A stretch of DNA of 64,000 nucleotides from NCBI GenBank assembly GCA_947629385.1, contig CANRDO010000003.1, forward strand, positions 78,793-142,792. Reading direction: 5' to 3'. This DNA comes from an uncultured Lachnospiraceae bacterium. GTDB taxonomy: Bacteria; Bacillota; Clostridia; Lachnospirales; Lachnospiraceae. Below the pieces are notes generated by a model that worked only from the letters and a program-made list of their open reading frames with translations, ran no database searches and was not told where the DNA came from. This document shows, in pieces, positions 24,684 through 32,728 of the stretch; the stretch's first letter is position 1; each line of letters starts with the position of its first letter. The position numbers and the translations under genes are program-made.

Positions 24684-25463
24684 ATGCCAATCTTAGAGGT
24701 AGAGCATATTTGCAAATCGTTTGACCGCACCGAGGTGTTGAAGGATATCAATTTCTCACTGGAAAAAGGGCAGGTTCTGTCCATCATCGGTTCCTCCGGA
24801 AGCGGAAAGACCACGCTTCTGCGCTGCCTGAATTTTCTGGAGCGGCCGGACAGGGGCGTGATCCGCGTAGACGGGAAAACACTGTTTGACGACAGCGATC
24901 CCACCACGCTGAGCGAGGGCGCGGTCCGCAAAAAGCGGCTTCATTTCGGGCTGGTGTTCCAGTCGTTCAATCTGTTTCCGCAGTACACGGCGCTGAAAAA
25001 CGTGATGCTCGCGAGGGAGCTGCTTGCAAAGGAACAGCCGGACTACAAGGCGCGCAAAAAAGAGATCCAGGAGGAGATTCAGGCGCAGGCGAAGGAGCTT
25101 CTGACGCAGATGAGCCTTGCGGACCGCATGGACAATTATCCGCATCAGCTTTCGGGCGGACAGTGTCAGCGTGTGGCGATCGCGCGCGCCCTGGCGATGG
25201 AGCCGGATATCCTCTGTTTTGACGAGCCCACATCGGCGCTTGATCCGGAGCTGACCGGCGAGGTCATCAAGGTGATGAAGGAGCTTGCAAAGCAGAAAAA
25301 GACGATGGTGATCGTCACGCATGAGATGTCGTTTGCCCGTGAAATTTCCGATCAGGTTATCTTTATGGACAAGGGCGTCGTGGCGCTTTCCGGCAAGCCG
25401 GACGAGGTGTTTGACGCGGATCACGCGAGAATCCGGGAATTCCTCGGGAAATATAATCAGTAA
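24684..25463 (+). CDS. Polar amino acid ABC transporter, ATP-binding protein
   Basis: A 259-residue GlnQ/HisP-type ATPase. Walker A GSSGSGKTT is near residue 33, the Q-loop in FGLVFQSFNLFPQ, the signature LSGGQCQRVAIARAL near 154, Walker B ILCFDEPTSALD and the switch histidine in VTHEM. There is an insertion of about 15 charged residues before the signature region (QPDYKARKKEIQEE). It powers the permease encoded just upstream. Its ribosome site is GAGGAGG. Confidence 0.95.
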   Translation: MPILEVEHICKSFDRTEVLKDINFSLEKGQVLSIIGSSGSGKTTLLRCLNFLERPDRGVIRVDGKTLFDDSDPTTLSEGAVRKKRLHFGLVFQSFNLFPQYTALKNVMLARELLAKEQPDYKARKKEIQEEIQAQAKELLTQMSLADRMDNYPHQLSGGQCQRVAIARALAMEPDILCFDEPTSALDPELTGEVIKVMKELAKQKKTMVIVTHEMSFAREISDQVIFMDKGVVALSGKPDEVFDADHARIREFLGKYNQ

Positions 25464-25490
25464 ATTCTTCCGGCGGGGAAGAGGATTGAG

Positions 25491-25516
25491 CGAGTAGGGA
25501 AAATCCGCCCTACTCG
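25491..25516 (+). repeat. Intergenic hairpin repeat, partial copy 3
   Basis: CGAGTAGGG-loop-CCCTACTCG repeats the second stem-loop of the units at 23788 and 23873, placed after the ATPase gene. It has no T-tract. Confidence 0.75.
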
Positions 25517-25584
25517 ATTGTAGAAAAATGTAAAAAGGAAGAAAATATTCGTGCGTTCTAATGTTAAATATCGATAAAAATAGG

Positions 25585-25613
25585 TTGATTTTTACACGAA
25601 TAGTTGTTATACT
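25585..25613 (+). promoter_or_regulatory. Promoter of the AAA-DUF4143 gene
   Basis: TTGATT (25585-25590), 17 bases, TATACT (25608-25613). An inverted repeat ATTCGTG (25547-25553) / CACGAAT (25595-25601) brackets the -35 region and could be an operator. Confidence 0.6.
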
Positions 25614-25642
25614 ATAAGCGCCACATATGGGAAGGAGCGCTT

Positions 25643-26938
25643 ATGTATCGGAAAATCATAGATTATCTGGAGAAATGGAAGGAAAGTGAACACCGCAAGC
25701 CTTTGCTTTTGCAGGGAGCAAGGCAGGTTGGCAAGACTTATTCCATTCTGGAATTCGGCCGCACACATTATGAAAATGTGGCGTACTTCAACTTTGAGAC
25801 GAATCCGAAGCTGAACGAGAGCTTTGAGGAGAGCATCAGCCCGGACTATCTGCTTCCCCTTTTGTCGCATATCGCGGGGCAGACGATTGTGAAGGAGAAG
25901 ACGCTGATCGTGTTCGATGAGGTGCAGCTCTGCGAACGGGCGCTTACCTCGCTGAAGTATTTCTGTGAGGACGCTCCCGAGTATCACATCATAATGGCGG
26001 GGAGTTTGCTCGGCGTAGCGGTGAACCGGGCAAGATTTTCGTTTCCGGTGGGCAAGGTCGATATGAAGACGCTTTATCCTATGGATATGGAAGAGTTTAT
26101 GATCGCTCTAGGAGAAAATGCGCTGGCGGAACAGATCAGAGAGAGCTTCCGGACAGATACACCGCTGCCCGCCGCTCTGCACGATGCGGCGATGCAGATT
26201 TATCGCAAATATTTGATCGTCGGCGGTATGCCGGAGTGTGTGATGCAATATGTTGGCACGGGAGATTATATTCTTGTCCGCCATACGCAGGACACGATAT
26301 TGTCCAGCTATCTGAACGATATGAGCAAGTATAATAATCTGAACGAGATCAAGAAAACGCGGCTTGCTTACGACAGCATTACTGTGCAGCTCTCAAAGAA
26401 AAATACGCGTTTTCAATACAAGCTGATCAAGAAAGGCGGCCGCGCGGCAGAGTTTGAGAACGCTATCGAGTGGCTTTGCTTGTCAGGTATCGTATCGCGG
26501 GTATTCCGGGCGGAGCAGATTCGGAAGCCGCTGGAGAATTATCGCGATATTGACGCGTTTAAGATCTATGTGTCGGATCTGGGATTGCTTATTGCAAAGA
26601 AAGACATTGCAGCGAATGACATTCTCTATATGGTGGAGGAGCTCAATGATTTCAAGGGAGGAATGGCCGAAAATTATGTAAATACACAGCTTGCGATCAA
26701 TGGATACCAGACCTTCTACTGGGAGTCCGAACGCGGGGCCGAGATTGATTTTGTCATCCAGCGAGACGGTGAGCTCATTCCCGTTGAGGTGAAATCCGCT
26801 GACAACACAAAGGCGAAAAGCTTGAAGATCTATATGGATACTTACAAGCCGGCCTACGCGATCAAGCTGTCTGCCAGGAACTTTAGCTTCGAGAATAGGA
26901 AAAAGACTGTTCCACTCTATGCAGCGTTTTGTATCTGA
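25643..26938 (+). CDS. AAA-14 / DUF4143 ATPase
   Basis: A 431-residue protein. I use the ATG at 25643 because GGAAGGAG precedes it. The N-terminal AAA domain has Walker A LQGARQVGKTY (residues 23-33), Walker B TLIVFDEVQLC and sensor-1 IIMAGSLLG. The C-terminal DUF4143 domain follows, with a PD-(D/E)xK-like pattern (YWESERGAEIDFVIQ, then PVEVKSAD). These stand-alone ATPases are abundant in gut bacteria and archaea, with no clear role; links to DNA or to mobile elements have been proposed. It has its own promoter and terminator, so it is an independent unit. Confidence 0.9.
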   Translation: MYRKIIDYLEKWKESEHRKPLLLQGARQVGKTYSILEFGRTHYENVAYFNFETNPKLNESFEESISPDYLLPLLSHIAGQTIVKEKTLIVFDEVQLCERALTSLKYFCEDAPEYHIIMAGSLLGVAVNRARFSFPVGKVDMKTLYPMDMEEFMIALGENALAEQIRESFRTDTPLPAALHDAAMQIYRKYLIVGGMPECVMQYVGTGDYILVRHTQDTILSSYLNDMSKYNNLNEIKKTRLAYDSITVQLSKKNTRFQYKLIKKGGRAAEFENAIEWLCLSGIVSRVFRAEQIRKPLENYRDIDAFKIYVSDLGLLIAKKDIAANDILYMVEELNDFKGGMAENYVNTQLAINGYQTFYWESERGAEIDFVIQRDGELIPVEVKSADNTKAKSLKIYMDTYKPAYAIKLSARNFSFENRKKTVPLYAAFCI

Positions 26939-27000
26939 GCAGAATATTTGAAATTAAGGTTTAGCTAGCAACATGAAATTAACAGAGGGTAATGAATGGA

Positions 27001-27034
27001 GGATGCTGTCAGTGCTCTGGCGGCATCCTTTTTT
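27001..27034 (+). terminator. Terminator of the AAA-DUF4143 gene
   Basis: GGATGC (27001-27006), loop, GCATCC (27023-27028), six T. A clear intrinsic terminator. Confidence 0.85.
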
Positions 27035-27218
27035 CGGGTGGTTTCGTGTTTTTTATGATTGACATGCTATTTCTCAAAAAATTTCATTTTCCGTTAAAAA
27101 GATCAAAAAAAGTTCACGACGAAATAATTTGCGAAAGAGTTCCCATGCTATACTCAAATCAACAAAAGGGAAAACGATTTCGAAAACATAGATAGAAAGA
27201 AAAGAGGAGGACAACAAA

Positions 27219-27881
27219 ATGATGAAGGCGACCGTTAAGAAGATGATCCTTACAGCAGCGATGGCAGCATTCATGGTAAGCGCATCGGCGATGGCAGAAG
27301 AAGACCTCATCATCGAGGAGTCCTTTGAAGCAGTAGAAGAGACAGCAGTAGAAGAAGCACAGGCAATCGAGATCGAGGTTCTCGGACTTGAGACGATCGC
27401 GACGGCAGAGGTTCCGGAAGAGGTAGCGCAGGCAGCAGAGGCAGCCGAGACCGAGGCGAACGCGGTAGCAGAGGAGATCGAAGAGACCGAGGCAGCTGAG
27501 GCACAGAGCTTCATCTTCGAGAACGACGAAGTGATCATCAGCGCACAGGCAGCTGCAGAGCTTCCGGAGAACATCGAGATGCAGGTAAGAAAGCTCGAGG
27601 AAGGCAGCGAGGAGTACGAGGCAGCGAAGGCAGCGGCGGCAGCGAACAGCGAGGCAGGCGAGGATGCACAGTACAGCTTCTACGATGTGACCTTCACGGT
27701 AGACGGAAACGAAGTAGAGCTTGCAGACGGCAGCGTATACGTACAGGTAGAGTTCAAGACGGTGCAGATCAGCAGCGAGCAGACGCAGGAGATCTTCCAC
27801 ATCGACGAGACGGGCGCAAACAACGTGACAGCAGAGACAGAAGAAGGCAGCAACATGAGCTCCGTGAACTTCGCAATGTAA
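27219..27881 (+). CDS. Secreted acidic protein with Ig-like C-terminal module
   Basis: A 220-residue exported protein with a signal peptide cut near SAMA-EE and a good GAGGAGG ribosome site. Residues 25-95 are a low-complexity Glu/Ala stretch. From about 100 the sequence resembles the beta-rich repeat found in clostridial surface proteins (YDVTFTVDGNEVELADGSVY, then FHIDETGANNV). In those proteins the module usually continues to a Phe-Ser ending and then a wall anchor. Here translation stops at VNFAM, so the protein looks short and has no anchor. Function unknown. A TATACT -10 box lies at 27149-27154. Confidence 0.7.
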   Translation: MMKATVKKMILTAAMAAFMVSASAMAEEDLIIEESFEAVEETAVEEAQAIEIEVLGLETIATAEVPEEVAQAAEAAETEANAVAEEIEETEAAEAQSFIFENDEVIISAQAAAELPENIEMQVRKLEEGSEEYEAAKAAAAANSEAGEDAQYSFYDVTFTVDGNEVELADGSVYVQVEFKTVQISSEQTQEIFHIDETGANNVTAETEEGSNMSSVNFAM

Positions 27882-27975
27882 TCCGAATTCAACCAGAAAT
27901 TCAGTCAGACATAGAACAGGAAGACAGGCAATACACGAAGCGAGAGACACAAGGCAACGAACAGAGGGTGAGAAG

Positions 27976-28149
27976 ATGGAAAAGAAGACAGCAGCAAAAT
28001 TTGTAATCGAGATCGACCGTTGCGAGAACGCGACCTGGCAGGGTTCGATCCTCTGGACAGAGAAGAACATCACCCAGAAGTTTCGAAGCGCTTTGGAGTT
28101 AATCCGGCTTATGGATAGCGCCGTTACGATGGAGGATAAAAAGGCCTGA
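27976..28149 (+). CDS. Conserved small protein, 57 residues
   Basis: An ATG behind GAGGGTGAG encodes a 57-residue soluble protein. An N-terminal beta segment (KFVIEIDRCENATWQGSILW) is followed by a helix (FRSALELIRLMDSA) and a charged end. Proteins of this pattern, with the Asn-Ala-Thr-Trp-Gln-Gly and Ser-Ala-Leu-Glu-Leu-Ile motifs, recur in Lachnospiraceae by my recollection, but I know no function. It follows the secreted acidic protein on the same strand and precedes a terminator, so the two are likely co-transcribed. Confidence 0.65.
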   Translation: MEKKTAAKFVIEIDRCENATWQGSILWTEKNITQKFRSALELIRLMDSAVTMEDKKA

Positions 28150-28227
28150 GAGAGAAAGCGATACGGACTCGAAAGGCGGTTTTGGGGTTGGCCCGAAGAC
28201 AGCGGGCAACATAGAGAGGACTACAGG

Positions 28228-28255
28228 CAGATGGTTGAGAAGCCATCTGTTTTTT
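28228..28255 (+). terminator. Terminator after the 57-residue gene
   Basis: CAGATGG (28228-28234), loop, CCATCTG (28243-28249), six T. Confidence 0.85.
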
Positions 28256-28281
28256 GTCACATACGTGTCTGTGAAAAAAAT

Positions 28282-28310
28282 TTGCAAACTTTGGCAATCT
28301 GGTGTAGTAT
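28282..28310 (+). promoter_or_regulatory. Promoter of the first COG0523 gene
   Basis: TTGCAA (28282-28287), 17 bases, TAGTAT (28305-28310). The transcript would carry a leader of about 115 bases. Confidence 0.55.
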
Positions 28311-28329
28311 ATTCATGTTTAGCAACGAA

Positions 28330-28390
28330 CCGTGCCAGACGGAGGCAAGCCGAAGGCTTTTCGAGGTTTGCACCACGGCTTGCTATTAAC
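28330..28390 (+). promoter_or_regulatory. Structured leader of the first COG0523 gene
   Basis: CCGTG (28330-28334) pairs with CACGG (28374-28378). Inside it, GCAAGCC (28345-28351) pairs with GGTTTGC (28365-28371) around a small GAA/TTC loop stem. The segment 28350-28387 resembles 29657-29691, ahead of the second COG0523 gene. Whether it senses a metal or another ligand is unknown. Confidence 0.45.
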
Positions 28391-28430
28391 TGTGAACAAA
28401 ATAAAAATTGTAGCAGAAAGAAGGATTACA

Positions 28431-29624
28431 ATGACAAAGGTAGACATTATTTCGGGATTTCTGGGAGCCGGGAAGACGACATTGATCAAGAAGCTGATCC
28501 AGGATGTGTTTGCGGGACAGAAGATTGTATTGATCGAGAACGAATTCGGTGAGATCGGAATCGATGGCGGATTTCTGAAGGACGCCGGCATCAATATCAC
28601 GGAGATGAATTCCGGCTGTATCTGCTGCTCGTTGGTTGGCGACTTCGGCAAGGCGCTGAAGGAGGTCACGGAGAAGTTTGCGCCGGATCGCATCATCATC
28701 GAGCCGTCCGGGGTTGGCAAGCTGTCTGATGTCAGGAAGGCGGTTGAGGATGCAGCCGACGAGGCGGGGCTCGTGCTGAATGCGCTCACGACCGTGGCAG
28801 ATGCGTCGAAGATCAAGATGTATATGAAGAATTTCGGCGAGTTTTATAATAATCAGATCGAGAGCGCAGCGACAATCATTCTGAGCCGCACGCAGAAGCT
28901 TTCTGAGGAGAAACAGCTCCAGGCGGCGGAGATGATCCGCGAGAAGAATCCAAAGGCGGTGATCGTCACGACGCCGTGGGACGAGCTGACCGGCGCGCAG
29001 ATGCTGGGCGCGATGGAGGAGAGCGATGTGCTGGCGCAGATGCTGCTCGAGGAGGAGCATGAGCATCATCATGACCATGAGCATGACGATCACGATGAGG
29101 AGTGCGGCTGCGGGCATCACCACGATCACGAGGATCATGACCATGAGCATCACCACCACGAGCATGATGAGGAGTGTGGCTGCGGGCATCATCACCATGA
29201 TCATGACGAGGATGAGCATGATGAGCACGAGCATCATCACCACGACCACGATGAGTATGAGCACCACCATCATGAGCATGACGAGGAATGTGACTGCGGG
29301 CATCATCACCATGATCATGACGGGCATCATCATCACCATCACGACGCGGATGAGGTTTTCACTTCCTGGGGACGCGAGACGCCGAAGAAGTATACAAAGG
29401 ATGAGATCGAGAAGATTCTGAAGACGCTGGATGATTCGGAGAAGTATGGCGTGGTGCTTCGCGCGAAGGGTATGCTGCCGAGTCCGGAGGGCAAGTGGCT
29501 TCATTTCGATTTTGTGCCAGGCGAGTATGAGATCCGTGAGGGCGCGGCGGACTACACGGGCAGGCTTTGCGTGATCGGCTCGAAGCTGGACGAACAGGCC
29601 CTTGCGGAATTGTTCGGTCTGTAA
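28431..29624 (+). CDS. COG0523 (CobW-type) GTPase with His-rich metal tail
   Basis: A 397-residue protein; I use the ATG at 28431 (AAGGA upstream). The G3E GTPase domain has Walker A GFLGAGKTT (residues 9-17), the ENEFGE motif and the CxCC metal site (Cys63, 65, 66). About 97 residues near 209-305 are dominated by His and Asp with interspersed Cys-Gly-Cys. A short CobW C-terminal domain follows (VLRAKGMLPSPEGKW). The family delivers metals such as zinc to client proteins. The His tail can store or chelate zinc, nickel or cobalt; the metal is not decided by sequence. No metalloenzyme client is adjacent. Confidence 0.9.
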   Translation: MTKVDIISGFLGAGKTTLIKKLIQDVFAGQKIVLIENEFGEIGIDGGFLKDAGINITEMNSGCICCSLVGDFGKALKEVTEKFAPDRIIIEPSGVGKLSDVRKAVEDAADEAGLVLNALTTVADASKIKMYMKNFGEFYNNQIESAATIILSRTQKLSEEKQLQAAEMIREKNPKAVIVTTPWDELTGAQMLGAMEESDVLAQMLLEEEHEHHHDHEHDDHDEECGCGHHHDHEDHDHEHHHHEHDEECGCGHHHHDHDEDEHDEHEHHHHDHDEYEHHHHEHDEECDCGHHHHDHDGHHHHHHDADEVFTSWGRETPKKYTKDEIEKILKTLDDSEKYGVVLRAKGMLPSPEGKWLHFDFVPGEYEIREGAADYTGRLCVIGSKLDEQALAELFGL

Positions 29625-29643
29625 GGTTCGCGAAAGCAACGAT

Positions 29644-29744
29644 CCGGACAAGAAAGTTGAAGCTTTTTGAGGCTTGCATGGCTTGCTGCTACCCGAACAG
29701 GCAGCCCGGGCAAAAGGGTCTTGCAATCCTTGCGGGGCGTCCGG
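29644..29744 (+). promoter_or_regulatory. Structured spacer before the second COG0523 gene
   Basis: CCGGAC (29644-29649) can pair with GTCCGG (29739-29744), closing a G/C-rich domain with internal pairing. The part 29657-29691 resembles the leader of the preceding gene. The 172-base gap has no T-tract terminator, so the two GTPase genes may be co-transcribed. Confidence 0.35.
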
Positions 29745-29796
29745 CTACGCATGAAACATGAAATGTTGAAATTATCTAGGAAAAGAGTGAGTAGAC

Positions 29797-30741
29797 ATGG
29801 AACGAATTCCCATTTATCTGATTACCGGTTTTTTGGAGAGCGGCAAGACGTCATTTCTGCGTGACGTGCTGGATGGGGGCGATTTTGACGATGGCAGGCG
29901 CGGGCTTCTGATCCTCTGCGAGGAGGGCGAGGAGGAGTACGACGAAAAGGCGTTGGCGAAGATGAATATTTCCATGATTTCCGTGGAAGAAGAGTCAGAG
30001 TTCAACGCGGAATTTCTGAAGACCTGCGAGAAGCATTACCGGCCGAAGCGCATCTTTATCGAGATGAACGGGATGTGGGATCCGAAGTGGCTGTTCGGGC
30101 CGGAAATGCCGTTTAGCATGGACATTGCGCAGGTGATCACGATCATAGACGGCAGCACGTTTCCGACGTACCTGACGAACATGCGCAGCATCCTGAGCAA
30201 TCTGTTTTTGAATACGGAGATGGCGCTGTTCAACCGTTGCACGGAGGACATGGACCTGCATTCGTTCCGCCGCACCGTGCGCGGACTGAATCCGCGGGCG
30301 ATGGTTTATTTCGAGGATGACGAGGGCAACCCGATCGATCCGGGTATGGATCAGCCCCCGTACGATCTGAACGCTCCGGTGATTCAAATTGAGGACATTG
30401 ACTACGGTCTGTGGTATTTGGACGTGTTTGAGTCGAAGGATCGCTACGAAAACAAGAAGGTCCGTTTCCGCGCCAAGGTGATGAAATCGCGTCATTTCCC
30501 GGACGGTGTGTTTGTGCCAGGGCGCAACGCGATGACCTGCTGTGCCGATGACATCCGCTTTGTGGGCTGTGTCTGCAAGGCTGCGTTTACGGACCAGCTC
30601 AAGTCCAGACAGTGGATCTATCTGACGGCGAAGGTGCGCTACGAGTATTCGAAGGAGTACGGTGAAGAGGGACCGGTGCTCTATGCCGAGAATTACGAGC
30701 TGACCGGACCGCCTGAGGAGGATCTGGTATACTTCAATTAA
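29797..30741 (+). CDS. CobW-like GTPase fused to DUF1980-type domain, no CxCC
   Basis: A 314-residue protein. The N-terminal P-loop GFLESGKTSF (residues 11-20) and the following strands match G3E GTPases. The CxCC metal motif is absent; the region reads LCEEGEEEYDE. From about residue 215 the sequence (RFRAKVMKSRHFPDGVFVPG, NAMTCCADDIRFVGCVCK) matches the C-terminal half of the DUF1980/TIGR03943 family, whose members pair with YcgR/YraQ-like permeases. It follows the His-rich GTPase after 172 bases. A metal role is inferred from family and context. The adjacent cysteines in TCCADD are candidate ligands. Confidence 0.8.
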   Translation: MERIPIYLITGFLESGKTSFLRDVLDGGDFDDGRRGLLILCEEGEEEYDEKALAKMNISMISVEEESEFNAEFLKTCEKHYRPKRIFIEMNGMWDPKWLFGPEMPFSMDIAQVITIIDGSTFPTYLTNMRSILSNLFLNTEMALFNRCTEDMDLHSFRRTVRGLNPRAMVYFEDDEGNPIDPGMDQPPYDLNAPVIQIEDIDYGLWYLDVFESKDRYENKKVRFRAKVMKSRHFPDGVFVPGRNAMTCCADDIRFVGCVCKAAFTDQLKSRQWIYLTAKVRYEYSKEYGEEGPVLYAENYELTGPPEEDLVYFN

Positions 30742-30787
30742 AATCGGGCAATTCGACAGCAATATCAAAATAGGGGGCAAGGCGGGT

Positions 30788-32584
30788 ATGAAGGAAAAGA
30801 AATTGAATGATTATAATGAGGGAATTTTACGGAAAATGTATCTTATGCTTATTCCCATGACGGTATTGAATGTTCTTCTTGCCTGTCAGGCTACGCTTGT
30901 GGACAGCTTTATCGTCAGTCGGCTGCTGGGCGCCCGTGCTATGGCGGCGTTGGGAATTGTGAGTCCGCTGATGAGCTTTTTCTGGGTGTTTATTAATGTA
31001 ATTTCAAACGGAGCGACCGTTTTCTCCGGACGATGTCTGGGTAGGGGTGATATGGATCGGCTGAATGGAGCTTTCACGATGTGCCTGACTCTTCTGACCG
31101 CGGGAGGCGTGACGCTCGGGGTTTTGCTTGGTTTGTTCCACGGGTCGGTCGCCCGGCTTCTCGGCGCGACGGAGGAGCTTGCGCCCATGGCCGAGGCTTA
31201 CATACTGGGGCTTGCGATCAGCGCGGCGGGAATTGCCCTGTCCGGACCGCTCAATTCATTTCTGCTTTTTGATAATCAGAAGAAGATGACTTTTGTATCT
31301 ATGGGTATCATGGTGGTAATGAATGTGGTGTGTGACGTGCTGTTTGCGAAGGTGTTTGGCATGGGGATGTTCGGTCTGGGACTTGCGTCCGGTGTGAGCT
31401 ATTACTGCGCAGACCTTTATAACCTGTCTTATTTCAGGAAAAAGACCGTCCCGATCCATCTGGACAGGAAACTGATCTGCTGGAAGGATTTGCCGGAGAT
31501 CATCCGTGTCGGCCTGCCGGTAGCGTCCATGGAATTATGTCATTTCCTGCGGTCGGTATTTTTCAACCGTATTCTGCTGCGCTTTGCAGGTGTTCTGGCG
31601 GTAGCCGCTTATGCGGCGGAGGGAACGTTGGCGTCCTTTTTCGGATCGTTTTGCGGCGGTGTCGGCGGTCTGACCCTCACGGTGGGCAGCGTGATCGCCG
31701 GGGAGGAGGACGGCGCGTCTCTGAACCGATTTGCGAAGGTCGTTTATAAATACAGTCTGCTGATTTTTGTTGTGGTCTTCGCTCTGTTTTTTGTGTTTGC
31801 GAAAACATTGGTGCGTCCGTTTTGCGGCGGCGATAGCGAGGTGCTGGCGTTGGCTGTCAGAGCATGCCGCTGTCTGGCGATTGGGCTGACGTTGAATGTG
31901 ATTGTCATGATTACCGTGCGGTTTTATCAGGCGCTGGGTTACGGAAAACTGGTGTCGGTGTTGAATGTACTTGATTATTTTGTATTCCCGGTGGCGTGGG
32001 GCATTCTTCTGGCTCCGGGCATGGGAGCGGACGGCGCATGGTTCGCGTTGATTCTGGCGGAGGCATCTACTCTGGCAGTAATCTTAATCCTGATGGCGAT
32101 CAAGCTGAAAAGGCCGAAATTCACCTTGCAGGAACTGATTCAGTTCGGACATAGCTTTGACGTGCCGGGAACGGATCGTCTGGATACGACCTTGTACAGC
32201 ATGGAGGATGTGATTGGCATTTCGCAGTTCGTGGAGGGATTCTGCAAGGATCACGGACTGAATCAGCGTACCTCTACATTCTCGGCCCTGGCTATAGAGG
32301 AAATGGCCGGAAATATTGTGGAGCACGGCTTTGCGGACGGCAAAAAGCACGCCGTGGATATCCGTGTGCTTTGCCGCGAAAAAGAGATGGTTATACGTCT
32401 GCGGGACGACTGTCGGCCCTTTGATCCGAAGCAGCAATTAAATGCGGGCGGGTCTGACGATCCCGGCAGGAATGTAGGGATCCGTATGATCGCTGCACTG
32501 TCTAAGGATATGACTTATCAGAAGCTGTTCAGCATGAACGTGACGACTATCGTTTTGGATACAGGCGCAGCTATGGCGAAATAA
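30788..32584 (+). CDS. MATE-family transporter with RsbW-like ATPase domain
   Basis: A 598-residue protein. Residues 1-445 are a multi-pass MATE transporter (twelve helices expected; LACQATLVDSFIVSRLLGAR at the start, with a second half beginning near 240). From about 465 comes a soluble HATPase_c_2 domain of the RsbW/SpoIIAB kind, with the N box LAIEEMAGNIVEHGF, the G1 box RLRDDCRPFDP and GIRMIAAL. MATE proteins export drugs or metabolites using an ion gradient. The appended domain normally acts as an anti-sigma kinase or regulatory ATPase, so this may be a sensor-transporter. It lies 46 bases after the second GTPase gene. Confidence 0.9.
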   Translation: MKEKKLNDYNEGILRKMYLMLIPMTVLNVLLACQATLVDSFIVSRLLGARAMAALGIVSPLMSFFWVFINVISNGATVFSGRCLGRGDMDRLNGAFTMCLTLLTAGGVTLGVLLGLFHGSVARLLGATEELAPMAEAYILGLAISAAGIALSGPLNSFLLFDNQKKMTFVSMGIMVVMNVVCDVLFAKVFGMGMFGLGLASGVSYYCADLYNLSYFRKKTVPIHLDRKLICWKDLPEIIRVGLPVASMELCHFLRSVFFNRILLRFAGVLAVAAYAAEGTLASFFGSFCGGVGGLTLTVGSVIAGEEDGASLNRFAKVVYKYSLLIFVVVFALFFVFAKTLVRPFCGGDSEVLALAVRACRCLAIGLTLNVIVMITVRFYQALGYGKLVSVLNVLDYFVFPVAWGILLAPGMGADGAWFALILAEASTLAVILILMAIKLKRPKFTLQELIQFGHSFDVPGTDRLDTTLYSMEDVIGISQFVEGFCKDHGLNQRTSTFSALAIEEMAGNIVEHGFADGKKHAVDIRVLCREKEMVIRLRDDCRPFDPKQQLNAGGSDDPGRNVGIRMIAALSKDMTYQKLFSMNVTTIVLDTGAAMAK

Positions 32585-32728
32585 GGGTACGGCAAAAAAA
32601 TGAGCCGGCGTCCGATGCGAAACAGAACGACAGGCTCGGACGATAGTGTTGCTGTGTGAGAGGATAATTCTGTGCCGCACAGGAAATACTTTTCAGAAAA
32701 GAGAATTTTTCTGAAGGGAGTGCGCGGC

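Noticed and set aside
29055..29345. Regular short repeats that could look like a CRISPR array
   Set aside because: They are in-frame His/Asp codons of a metal-binding tail, without spacers of constant length or cas genes.
28386..29726. A long open frame on the minus strand across the His-rich COG0523 gene
   Set aside because: It mirrors the CAT/GAT-rich coding region; it has no ribosome site and a highly repetitive Met/Val translation.
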